From contig CAMHNQ010000003.1 in NCBI GenBank assembly GCA_946186495.1, forward strand, positions 1 to 32,598: a DNA stretch of 32,598 nt, read 5' to 3'. Origin of the DNA: an uncultured Bacteroidales bacterium (GTDB lineage Bacteria > Bacteroidota > Bacteroidia > Bacteroidales > WCHB1-69). The position numbers and the translations under genes are program-made. Positions 1-7,457 of the stretch are shown here, one piece after another. How positions within the stretch are numbered: position 1 is the stretch's first letter; every line of letters begins with the position of its first letter. The notes below the pieces were generated by a model that was not told where the DNA came from, made no database searches, and saw only the letters and a list, made by a program, of their open reading frames with translations.

Positions 1-98
1 AGCAAAAAGCTTTTTTCTGAGATACTTATGATTGGAAAACAAACATGCGAAACTTAAATCACCATTCACTATTCACTAATCACTAATCACAAAAAAAA
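1..98 (+). repeat. Dispersed repeat copy A: conserved core, heptamer array, A-tract
   Basis: Positions 1-57 match the reverse complement of 15482-15540: two blocks of 17 identical bases (GCTTTTTTCTGAGATAC and ACAAACATGCGAAACTT) flank a diverged middle of 12-13 bases. The core is followed by four 7-base units at 63-90 (CATTCAC, TATTCAC, TAATCAC, TAATCAC) and an A8 tract at 91-98. The other copy has the same order, but its heptamer is different. No gene is visible in 1-131. The copy begins at the window edge, so its left end is unknown. The repeat is seen directly; any function is unknown. Confidence 0.75.
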
Positions 99-134
99 CT
101 CTTCCCCTGAAATCGCCTATGTCCATAATTTATG

Positions 135-142
135 TACCTTTG
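135..142 (+). promoter_or_regulatory. -7 promoter motif TACCTTTG
   Basis: TACCTTTG fits the Bacteroidota -7 consensus TAnnTTTG and lies 26 bases before the ATG at 169. No clear TTG is present at the -33 position. It probably drives the 169/662 gene pair. Confidence 0.6.
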
Positions 143-168
143 CCGTTTCAAAACAACCCCAGACCCGT

Positions 169-729
169 ATGCCGATCCGTATCGCCATAGTGTTGCTGTT
201 GTCCTGCCTGGCCGCATTCCGCCTGGCCGCCCAGACGTTCTCGCTGGCTTGGGTCCACGACTCGCTCAGCGTGCTGACACTGACGACGGACTCCCTGTCG
301 GACGAATGGCCGCTGCCTCATCCCGTCTATCAGTTCCGCACCGGCGACGTGGACGGCGACGGCGTGGAGGAGGCCTTGGTGGGCGTGGTGAAGGCCACGA
401 GGTTCTACCCCGATATGGGCAACCGGCTCTTTGTCTTCAAAAACCGCGACGGACGAGTACGTCCCCTCTGGATGGGGTCGCGATTAGGGGAAGAGATCGT
501 CGATTTCTGCGTGGCAGACGGCAAACTCATCAGCATAGAGCGGTGCCGGAACGGACAATACAACTTGGACGAGTGGGAATGGTCGAGGTTCGGCCCCCGG
601 TTCTCGAAATACATCTTGACCAACGCTACCTTGGAAGAAGTCAAACAAACATTCAACCGATATGAGAAAAATACTGACCACAGTCGTGCTGTCGATGCTC
701 GTCCTGACGGGATGGAGCCAGCAAAATGA
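169..729 (+). CDS. Exported FG-GAP-like protein of unknown function
   Basis: 186 residues. Residues 1-21 form a Sec signal peptide (hydrophobic VLLLSCLAAF, then LAAQ as the cleavage region). Residues 58-72 (TGDVDGDGVEEALVG) have the Asp-rich loop of FG-GAP/VCBS calcium-binding beta-propeller repeats, but only one such loop is present, so a full propeller is unlikely. The ATG at 169 was chosen because it follows a -7 motif and gives a clean signal peptide. The last 68 bases overlap the next gene in another frame; an overlap this long is unusual, and the tail after residue ~163 may not be conserved. Co-transcription with the DUF3160 gene is inferred. The function is not recognised. Confidence 0.7.
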   Translation: MPIRIAIVLLLSCLAAFRLAAQTFSLAWVHDSLSVLTLTTDSLSDEWPLPHPVYQFRTGDVDGDGVEEALVGVVKATRFYPDMGNRLFVFKNRDGRVRPLWMGSRLGEEIVDFCVADGKLISIERCRNGQYNLDEWEWSRFGPRFSKYILTNATLEEVKQTFNRYEKNTDHSRAVDARPDGMEPAK

Positions 730-3046
730 GAAAAAGCACTACATCCTTCCCGGCAACGGCAAGATCGATGTGGAGATGCTGAACCAGAAGATAGACCTCT
801 ATATGGACATCTCCAACCTCAGTGTCAACGAGTTGCGGGTACTGCGCAATTCGTTCTACGCCCGGCAGGGCTATGCGTTCATGATGTCCGATCTGCGGTC
901 GGTGTTCAATCAGACCACGTGGTATTGGGACACCATGATGGGCCGTTGGGAACTTGAAGAATATGCAGAATACGAAGGAAGAAAGGTGCCGGGGTACCAG
1001 TTCACCAAGGAGGAGGAGGCCTTCATGGCCAAGCTCAAGGCAAGGGAGGAGGAACTCAAGAAACACAACTTCGCCGACGGCAAGCCGGTGATTGACAACC
1101 TGATCAACCGCTTCCAAATCGAGAACCCCGACCCGAAGCTCACGGACATGCTCGTGAAACAGGGCTTCGCCATCGTGCCCGACACCTACGACCAGCTGTT
1201 CCAGGTGTATGAGAACAACGACTACCATAACTTCCCCAGCTTCGTCACCACCGACCTCTATCTGCAGCTCTACCACATGTACTTCGACTGCATGTTGCGC
1301 AGAGCCGAGAACGGCAAACTGTTCAACGCCCTGCAGGACTTCTGCCGCAAGGGCTATCGCGAATGCTCGCGCGCCGTTGCCAACCCCGTCAACCCACAGG
1401 AGAAGGCGCTCGCCGAGTTCAGCCAGGCCTATTTCGCCATCGCGCTGCGGCTGCTTGACCCCAAGGAGGAGTGTGCCGTCGCCCCGCAATACCAGAAAAT
1501 GGTAGAGGACGAGGTGGCGAAATGCACTTCCGCGAGCACCGCTTTCTCGCCTTTCATGGAATATACGGAGGTGATGTTCCCCTACGCCCTGTTCCGCCCG
1601 CGCGGGCACTACACCCGTAACGAGCGGCTGCAACGCTATTTCCGCGGCATGATGTGGGTGCAGACGGCCGCCTTCGACACCGACAAGCCCTCCATGATGC
1701 GCAGGGCCGCCTTCATGGCCAAAACCGTCTGCGGAAACGCCGAGCTGAACGCCGCCTTCAAGGCCATCTTCGACCCGATGACGTTCCTGATGGGCCAGCC
1801 CGACAACATCACCCTGATGCAGGTATATGACATTCTGCAACGCTACAACTACGCCAAACTGATCGGAAACGACAAGGAGCTGCGGAAATTTGTCGCCGAG
1901 GTGGATGTCCTGGCGGAGCGGCAGACGCGAATCCGCCCGAAGGTCCAACTCTCGGGCCGTAACAAGGTCAACCTGATGCCCCAGCGCTACCAGCCCGATG
2001 CCGAAGTGCTGCAGGAGATGTACGACTGGCAGAGCAAGGTATCGCAGCGTTTCTGCCCGAAAGGCATCGACTTCTTCGCGGCGGGCGGCAGTCCGCTCGC
2101 GCTCCAGTTAGACAAGGAGGGGGAGACCTGGGACGAGTTCGACGCGAACATGAGCCGCATGCAAAAGCGGATGGGCGAAATCGACTGGAAAGAGAACATC
2201 GCCGTGCGGTGGCAGCAGGTGCTACTCGAACTTTCCAAAGGCCGCCACCCCTCGAACGCCCCCTATTTCATGGCCGGACCCGCGTGGGGGAAGAAAGACC
2301 TGAACGCGGCCTTGGCCTCTTACGCCGAGCTGAAGCACGACGCCATCCTCTATGCCAAGCAGCCCATGGGGGCTGAATGCGGCGACGGCGGACCGGAAGA
2401 GCCCATCGTGAGAGGGTATGTGGAGCCCAACATCGACTTCTGGACGGCGGTGATCGACCTGCTGAATGCCACGAAGGAGGCCTTCGGCGCACTCGGCATC
2501 ATGACCGACGAGATGCTCGCCCTGACCGACGACATGGCTGAGGAGGCGCAATTCTTCCTGAACTGCAGTAAAAAGGAGCTTGCCGGAAAAACCTTAAGCG
2601 AGCAGGAATACCGCCAGCTCGAAATCGTAGGCGCGGTGTTCGAGAACATGACGCTGAACATGATGCGCGGCGACGGCGAGTATTTTGAATGGGAAGATAT
2701 AGAGGGTGCCGACCGCAAAGTGGCGGTCATCGCCGACATCTATACGGCCAACGGCGAAAACGTCCCCACGGAGAAAAAGGCCGTGCTCTACAACGCGGTC
2801 GGTCCCGCCGACGTCATCTATGTCGTGGTGGAGATCGGCGGCTATCTCTACCTCACGCGCGGCGCGGTCTTCTCGTACCGCGAGTTCCACGACGCTCTCG
2901 ATGTCCCCCGCCACACCGACGAGGAGTGGCAGGAAATGTTGAAGGAGAAGCCCCGTCTCGGCGTCCCCAAATGGATGGAGAGCATCACCGCCCCCATCGA
3001 AGTGCCGAAAGACGACGACTTGATCTATTACAGCACAGGGTGTTAA
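662..3046 (+). CDS. Exported DUF3160 protein with N-terminal YARHG domain
   Basis: 794 residues. Residues 1-19 are a signal peptide (MRKILTTVVLSMLVLTGWSQ). Residues ~52-100 form a YARHG domain, with the signature reading YARQG at 66-70 preceded by ELRVLRNSF. The remainder, from ~135 on, matches my recollection of the DUF3160 family, with landmarks such as TTDLYLQLYHMYFD and a C-terminal KPRLGVPKWMESI. DUF3160 proteins are large secreted proteins of unknown biochemical role, common in Bacteroidota. The gene is GC-rich, with strong third-position G/C, which produces long antisense shadow frames. It overlaps the upstream gene by 68 bases, so translation may be coupled. A heptamer array starts right after its stop codon. 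Confidence 0.85.
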   Translation: MRKILTTVVLSMLVLTGWSQQNEKKHYILPGNGKIDVEMLNQKIDLYMDISNLSVNELRVLRNSFYARQGYAFMMSDLRSVFNQTTWYWDTMMGRWELEEYAEYEGRKVPGYQFTKEEEAFMAKLKAREEELKKHNFADGKPVIDNLINRFQIENPDPKLTDMLVKQGFAIVPDTYDQLFQVYENNDYHNFPSFVTTDLYLQLYHMYFDCMLRRAENGKLFNALQDFCRKGYRECSRAVANPVNPQEKALAEFSQAYFAIALRLLDPKEECAVAPQYQKMVEDEVAKCTSASTAFSPFMEYTEVMFPYALFRPRGHYTRNERLQRYFRGMMWVQTAAFDTDKPSMMRRAAFMAKTVCGNAELNAAFKAIFDPMTFLMGQPDNITLMQVYDILQRYNYAKLIGNDKELRKFVAEVDVLAERQTRIRPKVQLSGRNKVNLMPQRYQPDAEVLQEMYDWQSKVSQRFCPKGIDFFAAGGSPLALQLDKEGETWDEFDANMSRMQKRMGEIDWKENIAVRWQQVLLELSKGRHPSNAPYFMAGPAWGKKDLNAALASYAELKHDAILYAKQPMGAECGDGGPEEPIVRGYVEPNIDFWTAVIDLLNATKEAFGALGIMTDEMLALTDDMAEEAQFFLNCSKKELAGKTLSEQEYRQLEIVGAVFENMTLNMMRGDGEYFEWEDIEGADRKVAVIADIYTANGENVPTEKKAVLYNAVGPADVIYVVVEIGGYLYLTRGAVFSYREFHDALDVPRHTDEEWQEMLKEKPRLGVPKWMESITAPIEVPKDDDLIYYSTGC

Positions 3047-3074
3047 TGGTTATGGGTTATTGGTTATTGGTTAA
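3047..3074 (+). repeat. Heptamer tandem array (TGGTTAT-type)
   Basis: Four 7-base units (TGGTTAT, GGGTTAT, TGGTTAT, TGGTTAA) begin directly after the TAA stop of the DUF3160 gene. The unit is the same as in the array at 15443-15480 read on the opposite strand, but the ~55-bp core seen next to that array is absent here. Confidence 0.7.
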
Positions 3075-3090
3075 ACAAATTCCTTGAACG

Positions 3091-3104
3091 GCCCCGTCAG
3101 GGGC
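3091..3104 (+). repeat. GTCA-loop hairpin (GCCCC-GTCA-GGGGC)
   Basis: A perfect 5-bp stem GCCCC/GGGGC closes a GTCA loop. The following bases (CAAGAGCTCGGTAGAGATAGA) run up to the ATG at 3125, so the element forms the whole immediate upstream region of the next gene. Two hairpins at 26373-26392 and 26430-26449 have the same GTYA loop with different stems. I recall similar palindromes followed by a CGGTAGA tail in other Bacteroidota genomes; this is from memory and unverified. Confidence 0.6.
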
Positions 3105-3124
3105 AAGAGCTCGGTAGAGATAGA

Positions 3125-4039
3125 ATGCTGGTTTATAAGGCTTTTTGGATTTTTACGTTTGCGGTGCTGATCTCCTTTCAGGGCGGTTGGGCGCAACCGG
3201 TGCGGCCGTCGGGCGGGGATACGCTGACGGTGGCCTTCACGGGCGACATCCTCCTCGACCGGGGGGTGCGCCGGCAGATCGAGAGCCTCGGCATCGAGAG
3301 CCTCTTCGACGCGAGGGCGGACTCCCTGTTCCGCTGCTCCGACATCGTGGTGGGGAATTTGGAATGCCCGGCCACTGCGCTACACACACCGATGATGAAG
3401 CGGTTCGTGTTCCGTGCCGAGCCGGAATGGTTAGAGGCCTTGCACGCCCACGGGTTCACCCACCTCAACCTGGCCAACAACCACTCGGTGGACCAGGGCC
3501 GTCGCGGGTTGGTGGATACGTGGCGCAATGTGGAGCGGTACGGCATGACGCCCGTCGGGGCGGGTAACACGATGGCGGATGCTGCGCAGCCCGTCCTGTT
3601 GGCGGAGCACCCCCGAAAGGTCTGGCTTCTCGCCTCCCTGCAGCTGCCGTTGGAGCATTTCCCCTATCTCCCCGAACGCCCTTCCGTCAACCAGGAGACC
3701 ATCGACTCCATGCTGGTTCGCATCCGTGCCCTGCGCGGGGTAGACAGTTCCGCCGTCATCATCGTGTCGCTGCACTGGGGCAAGGAGCACACCCTGGAGC
3801 CGGAGCCGATACAGCGCAGCATCGCCCGCCGACTGATCGATGCCGGCGCCGATGCCCTCGTCTGCCACCACACGCACACGTTGCAGTCCATCGAGCGGTA
3901 TCGCGGCAAGCCCATCTACTACAGTCTCGGGAACTTCATCTTCGACCAGCACCGGGACCTCAACCGCCGCACCTGCGTCCCCCAGCTGAAAATCACGAGG
4001 GACAGCATCTTCGTGACGGACAACCTCTTCACTTTTTGA
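3125..4039 (+). CDS. Exported CapA-family metallophosphatase
   Basis: 304 residues, a CapA/PgsA-type calcineurin-like phosphoesterase. The family is named after poly-gamma-glutamate capsule synthesis proteins, but most members have no proven substrate. Motifs in order: TGDILLDRG (39-47), GNLECP (77-82), LNLANNH (114-120), SLHWGKE (215-221), CHHTHTLQ (247-254) and YSLGNFIFDQ (266-275). The Asp, Asn and His residues of a two-metal site are therefore present. Residues 1-23 form a signal peptide (ISFQGGWAQ), so the protein acts outside the cytoplasm. No capB or capC ligase gene is nearby, so capsule synthesis should not be assumed. The start codon lies at the end of a hairpin repeat; no -7 motif is seen close by. 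Confidence 0.85.
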   Translation: MLVYKAFWIFTFAVLISFQGGWAQPVRPSGGDTLTVAFTGDILLDRGVRRQIESLGIESLFDARADSLFRCSDIVVGNLECPATALHTPMMKRFVFRAEPEWLEALHAHGFTHLNLANNHSVDQGRRGLVDTWRNVERYGMTPVGAGNTMADAAQPVLLAEHPRKVWLLASLQLPLEHFPYLPERPSVNQETIDSMLVRIRALRGVDSSAVIIVSLHWGKEHTLEPEPIQRSIARRLIDAGADALVCHHTHTLQSIERYRGKPIYYSLGNFIFDQHRDLNRRTCVPQLKITRDSIFVTDNLFTF

Positions 4040-4080
4040 CCATTCGCCACTCTCCCGGCTGGAGCGTGCCCAAGTGGCGG

Positions 4081-4096
4081 ACGCGATTAATCGCGT
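4081..4096. repeat. 16-bp palindrome shared with the 26196-26223 element
   Basis: ACGCGATTAATCGCGT is a perfect palindrome and is identical to the centre of the 28-bp palindrome at 26196-26223. It lies between the CapA-like gene and the tRNA promoter. It may be a decayed copy of the longer element. Confidence 0.6.
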
Positions 4097-4122
4097 TCGT
4101 ACTATCGGTATCAAAAAAATTT

Positions 4123-4130
4123 TATTTTTG
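4123..4130 (+). promoter_or_regulatory. -7 promoter motif TATTTTTG for the tRNA
   Basis: TATTTTTG lies 30 bases before the first base of the tRNA at 4161, a normal leader length. No good -33 TTG is visible. Confidence 0.65.
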
Positions 4131-4160
4131 CAACTTGAATTTTCGACAGCAAGCTTGTCG

Positions 4161-4234
4161 GGTCCCATAGCTCAGTTGGTTAGAGCATCTGACTCATAAT
4201 CAGAGGGTCCAAGGTTCGAGCCCTTGTGGGACCA
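4161..4234 (+). tRNA. tRNA with CAU anticodon (probably elongator Met; Ile2 possible)
   Basis: The cloverleaf is complete: acceptor stem GGTCCCA (4161-4167) pairs with TGGGACC (4227-4233), with discriminator A at 4234. The anticodon arm is TCTGA-CTCATAA-TCAGA, giving anticodon CAU, and the T arm contains GGTTCGAGCC. The 3' CCA is not encoded. CAU occurs in initiator Met, elongator Met and lysidine-modified Ile tRNAs. The regular Watson-Crick 1-72 pair argues against the initiator. Choosing between Met and Ile2 needs a covariance model. A second CAU tRNA is at 26008-26081. Confidence 0.92.
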
Positions 4235-4318
4235 CTTCCCGGTGCATGGCGCATCCTCCCCTTTCCGCTCAGTTAACAATCCTCCTTTTCGCTGTTGAAA
4301 AATATTTTTCGCAACAGG

Positions 4319-4348
4319 TTGACAGTATGCGAAAAAATTCTATTTTTG
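4319..4348 (+). promoter_or_regulatory. rpsT promoter, TTG-N19-TATTTTTG
   Basis: TTG at 4319-4321 and TATTTTTG at 4341-4348 are separated by exactly 19 bases, the best match in the window to the Bacteroidota housekeeping promoter. An imperfect inverted repeat (CTGTTG to CAACAG, around an A/T-rich palindrome) lies just upstream at ~4293-4318. The transcript would have an AT-rich leader of about 40 bases before the ATG at 4396. Confidence 0.8.
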
Positions 4349-4395
4349 CCGCTCAAAAAATTATAACGTAAAAAATCAAAAACACTTAGAGAATA

Positions 4396-4647
4396 ATGGC
4401 AAACCACAAGTCATCTTTAAAGAGAATCAGAGCAAACGAGAGAAAAAGATTAGCCAACCGTTACTACTCCAAGACGATGCGTAACGCGTTGAGAGACATC
4501 CGCGCCATCAGCGACAAGAACGAGGCCGGCCAGAAACTGTCCGCCATGACCTCCATGATCGACAGACTTGCCAAGAGAGGCATGATTCACAAGAACAAGG
4601 CCGCCAACCTGAAGTCTGGCTTGATGAAGAAAATCAATGCCCTCTAA
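4396..4647 (+). CDS. rpsT: 30S ribosomal protein S20
   Basis: 83 residues, the usual S20 length. The N-terminus MANHKSSLKRIRANERKR is the family signature and binds 16S rRNA in the body of the small subunit. The rest is strongly basic and helical, including the C-terminal motif HKNKAANLKSGLMKKINAL. It has its own strong promoter. The last 11 bases overlap the thioesterase gene, so the two are probably transcribed together and translation may be coupled. Confidence 0.98.
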   Translation: MANHKSSLKRIRANERKRLANRYYSKTMRNALRDIRAISDKNEAGQKLSAMTSMIDRLAKRGMIHKNKAANLKSGLMKKINAL

Positions 4648-5086
4648 ACCGCTCCCCGAAGAGCTTCTCTTCAAGGTCGCCGTGCCCGTGCAGGTGCGGA
4701 TGAGCGATTTAGACCCTTTCGTCCATGTCAATAACGGCATCCAATGCCATTACTTTGATCTTGGACGGAGTTTTTATTTGGAAAAGGTACTACAGAACCA
4801 GGTCGATTGGACAGCCCTCGACCTGGTTCTGGTGCATATAGACCTCGACTTCGCCGCGCCCGTGGAATTCCACGACCAGATCGTCTGCGAAACCAAAATC
4901 GTCGAGATCGGGCACAAAAGCCTCAAAATGGTGCAACGGCTCCGCGAAACCCGCACCGGCGTCGTGAAAACCACCTGCCACAGCGTCCTCGCCGGCTTCG
5001 ACCGCACCACACACCTTTCCATCCCAATCCGCGAAGAGTACAAGAGACGGATACTGGAGTTTGAGGAGATGGGACGCACAATGTGA
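4637..5086 (+). CDS. Hotdog-fold acyl-CoA thioesterase (4HBT/YbgC-like)
   Basis: 149 residues, typical for a single hotdog domain. The core motif VRMSDLDPFVHVNNGIQC (residues 20-37) corresponds to the R-x-x-D-x-D-x-x-x-H-V-N-N signature of 4-hydroxybenzoyl-CoA thioesterase relatives, with D26 the likely catalytic residue; ARG44/F46 belong to the following YFDLGRSFYL helix. Members hydrolyse acyl-CoA or acyl-ACP thioesters in the cytoplasm; the substrate cannot be read from sequence. The start ATG overlaps the end of rpsT by 11 bases, and no other start fits the N-terminal strand as well. An rpsT-thioesterase pairing has no obvious shared function, so the coupling is likely for convenience of expression. 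Confidence 0.85.
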   Translation: MPSKPLPEELLFKVAVPVQVRMSDLDPFVHVNNGIQCHYFDLGRSFYLEKVLQNQVDWTALDLVLVHIDLDFAAPVEFHDQIVCETKIVEIGHKSLKMVQRLRETRTGVVKTTCHSVLAGFDRTTHLSIPIREEYKRRILEFEEMGRTM

Positions 5087-5117
5087 CCCGTACGCCTTAG
5101 GGCCATAGCATTACCAC

Positions 5118-5864
5118 ATGATCAGCAAGAACCGTATCGCACAAATCCGAAAGCTGCACGCGAAGAAGTACCGAGACGAGAGCGGCCTCTTCCTCGTGGA
5201 GGGCTACAAGTGCGTGGAGATGCTCCTCGGCTCAGATTTCGCCGTCGAAGAGGTCATCGCCACGGAGGGTGCGCTGCGCGACAACGGATGGCTGGACGCG
5301 CACGGGGTGACGACGGCTACGGCCGAGGAGATGTCGCGCATCAGCGCCATGCAGACCTCGCCGCAACTGCTCGCCATCGCCCGGCAGAAACGTCCTGACC
5401 CCGACATTCCCGGCGACCGCCCACTCCTCGCCCTCGACCGCATCGCCGACCCCGGTAATCTCGGCACCCTCATCCGCACTGCCGACTGGTTCGACATCCG
5501 CCACATCGTCTGCTCCCCCGACTGCGTGGAACTCTACAACCCGAAGACCATCCAGGCCTCCATGGGCTCTTTCGCGCACGTCAGCGTGCACTACACCCCC
5601 CTGGCCCCATTCCTGCTAAAGGAAAGCTCCCGCCGCCGCGTAATTGGCACGTTCCTGGACGGCGAGGACGTCGGCACGTTCGCGTTCCGGGAGAACGACG
5701 TCGTTGTCATCGGCAACGAGTCGAACGGCATCTCCGGGGAGGTGGCCGCAACGGTCGCGCAACGCATCACCATCCCGTCGCCTGCGAAAAACCGTCCCTC
5801 CGCCGAATCCCTCAACGCCGCCGTGGCCGCCGCCGTGGTCATCTCCCTGTGGCGGCTGCAATAG
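5118..5864 (+). CDS. SpoU/TrmH-family RNA 2'-O-methyltransferase
   Basis: 248 residues. The three SPOUT signatures are present: DRIADPGNLGTLIRTADWF (107-125), VVVIGNESNGIS (195-206) and RITIPSPAKNRPSAESLNAA (216-235). These form the trefoil knot that binds S-adenosylmethionine. The N-terminal part (KKYRDESGLFLVEGYKCVEMLL) is the substrate-binding domain of RlmB/TsnR-like enzymes, which modify a ribose in rRNA or tRNA. The target nucleotide cannot be told from sequence alone. Only 31 bases separate it from the thioesterase gene, so it is probably in the rpsT operon. Confidence 0.9.
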   Translation: MISKNRIAQIRKLHAKKYRDESGLFLVEGYKCVEMLLGSDFAVEEVIATEGALRDNGWLDAHGVTTATAEEMSRISAMQTSPQLLAIARQKRPDPDIPGDRPLLALDRIADPGNLGTLIRTADWFDIRHIVCSPDCVELYNPKTIQASMGSFAHVSVHYTPLAPFLLKESSRRRVIGTFLDGEDVGTFAFRENDVVVIGNESNGISGEVAATVAQRITIPSPAKNRPSAESLNAAVAAAVVISLWRLQ

Positions 5865-5979
5865 CGAATGCCGTGAACCCTTGGCAGCACCGCCCCTCCT
5901 GAAACCGCCGCAACAAAAAAGCGTGATGCGCAAGCCCCGAAATTCTGCGCTTGCCCGAACGGCATACCGAGATTTTTTG

Positions 5980-5987
5980 TATCTTTG
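5980..5987 (+). promoter_or_regulatory. -7 promoter motif TATCTTTG for the DUF6913-dapA pair
   Basis: TATCTTTG lies 27 bases before the ATG at 6015. An upstream in-frame ATG at 5985 falls inside this motif and is therefore excluded as a start. No -33 TTG at the right spacing is seen. Confidence 0.7.
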
Positions 5988-6014
5988 CCCGCATTTAGAA
6001 AAGACCGTCATCCC

Positions 6015-6545
6015 ATGTTTGAGCGAATAAAGAACTATTTCCTGCACAAGCATATCAGCGCGAAAAGGCCCGACAAGACGCGGGAAGTCTGTGCGCTGCA
6101 AGACGCCGCGACCATCGGGGTGCTGTGCGAAATCACCGACGAGGACTCCTACAAGGCCATCTTCAGAATCTTCACCCAGCTACAAGAGACAGGAAAGGTG
6201 ACACACCTCATCGGCTACATCGACGAGAAGTACGTGCCTTTCTACTGCCTGCAGCAGCTCTCGGCCGACTATTTCTGCCGCAAGCAGCTCAACTGGTGCG
6301 GAGAACCCAACTTGGTCCAAGTGCAGGACTTCATCCAGCGCGACTTCGACATACTCCTCGACTTCAGCTACCGCCACCTCGCCCCTGTGGAGGCCATCCT
6401 CGCCACCTCGCGCGCCCGCTTCATCGTCGGCAGCTGCGAAGGCAACCGCGACCTCTACGACCTCTACATCCAGAGCGAGAGCGGCAACTATGAGAAGTTC
6501 CTCGGCGCCGCCTTCAATTACACCCTTAAACTCACCGGAAAATGA
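6015..6545 (+). CDS. DUF6913-like cytoplasmic protein, partner of dapA
   Basis: 176 residues from the ATG at 6015 (MFERIKNYFLHKHISAKRP). An in-frame ATG 30 bases upstream is rejected because it lies within the promoter. There is no signal peptide or membrane segment. The pattern IGVLCEITDEDSYKAI, then HLIGYIDEKYVPFY, FCRKQLNWCGEPN, FDILLDFS and ARFIVGSCEGN resembles the Bacteroidota family DUF6913 as I remember it. That family has no known function but usually sits directly before dapA. Here it overlaps dapA by 4 bases (ATGA), indicating translational coupling and a possible link to lysine/diaminopimelate synthesis. That link is inference from position only. Confidence 0.75.
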   Translation: MFERIKNYFLHKHISAKRPDKTREVCALQDAATIGVLCEITDEDSYKAIFRIFTQLQETGKVTHLIGYIDEKYVPFYCLQQLSADYFCRKQLNWCGEPNLVQVQDFIQRDFDILLDFSYRHLAPVEAILATSRARFIVGSCEGNRDLYDLYIQSESGNYEKFLGAAFNYTLKLTGK

Positions 6546-7429
6546 GAAACGACACACATAACGCCTTCAAAGGCTTAGGAGTGGCTCTCGTCACGCCCTT
6601 CAAAGAGGACGGGAGCATCGATTTCCCGTGCCTCGGACAGTTGGTGGAACGCGTGGCCGCCAACGGGGTCGACTACCTCCTGGCGCTCGGGACCACCAGC
6701 GAGTACCCCACCCTCTCGCCCGACGAGAAGGACGACGTGCTGCGCTGCATCCTCGATGCCAACGCCGGACGCCTGCCCGTGATGGTCGGCCTTGGCGGAC
6801 CCAACACCCAGTTCATGATCCGGAAGCTCGACAGGCTCGCCGCCTTCGACGTCGACGCCATTCTCACGGTCACCCCTTACTACAACAAACCCTCCCAGGC
6901 GGGACTCGTGGCGCACTACAAGGCGTTCACCGCCGCCACCGACATGCCCGTGTTCCTCTACAACGTTCCCGGACGAACCTCCTGCAACCTCGAATGCCCC
7001 ACCACCCTCCGCATTGCCGAAGAATGCCCCAACGTGGCCGGCATCAAGGAGGCCTCCGGCATGATGAAGCAAATCCTCCAGCTCCTCTCCAAACGGCCCG
7101 ACGGATTCCTGGTCATCTCCGGCGATGACCTGCTCACCCTGCCCCTCATGGCCGCAGGCGCCGACGGACTCATCTCCGTCATGGCCAACGCTTTCCCCGC
7201 ACAGGTCGCCGACATGGTACACCACATCATGCACCAGGAACTGGCCGAAGCCCGACGCATCCACCAGAAGCTCGTGCCTCTCACCATCGACTGCTTCAAG
7301 GAGGGCAGCCCTGCCGGCGTCAAAGCCATCATGACCGCACAAGGTTCCATCGAGAACGTCCTACGGCTGCCCCTCGTACCCGTCTCCGACAAACTCCAGC
7401 AGGAGATCCAATTGGCAATCAGGAATTAG
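6542..7429 (+). CDS. dapA: 4-hydroxy-tetrahydrodipicolinate synthase
   Basis: 295 residues, standard for the DapA/NAL family of TIM-barrel class I aldolases. It condenses pyruvate with aspartate semialdehyde in the diaminopimelate/lysine pathway. Visible motifs: GVALVTPF (13-20), LALGTTSEYPTLS (47-59, pyruvate-binding GTT[S]E), VTPYYNKPSQ (110-119, with the relay Tyr), LYNVPGRT (139-146, catalytic Tyr140 and Arg) and AGIKEASG (166-173) with the Schiff-base Lys169. All key residues are intact. Its start overlaps the preceding gene by 4 bases. lysC, the first step of the pathway, is at 23655-24926. Confidence 0.95.
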   Translation: MRNDTHNAFKGLGVALVTPFKEDGSIDFPCLGQLVERVAANGVDYLLALGTTSEYPTLSPDEKDDVLRCILDANAGRLPVMVGLGGPNTQFMIRKLDRLAAFDVDAILTVTPYYNKPSQAGLVAHYKAFTAATDMPVFLYNVPGRTSCNLECPTTLRIAEECPNVAGIKEASGMMKQILQLLSKRPDGFLVISGDDLLTLPLMAAGADGLISVMANAFPAQVADMVHHIMHQELAEARRIHQKLVPLTIDCFKEGSPAGVKAIMTAQGSIENVLRLPLVPVSDKLQQEIQLAIRN

Positions 7430-7457
7430 GAATCCAGGCGCACACGGGGACGCGCCC

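Noticed and set aside
653-1948. Long open frame antisense to the DUF3160 gene
   Set aside because: Shadow of a GC-rich gene. It is rich in Val, Gly, His and Leu with no domain, and the sense frame has a signal peptide and family motifs.
3125-4039. Capsule (poly-gamma-glutamate) locus
   Set aside because: Only a CapA-type phosphatase is present; no CapB or CapC ligase genes are nearby.
7416-7437. AGGAATT/AGGAATC at the dapA end as another heptamer array
   Set aside because: Only about two imperfect units.
7437-7456. GGCGC/GCGCC inverted repeat between dapA and the coiled-coil gene
   Set aside because: Only 5 bp, with no T run; too weak to call a terminator.
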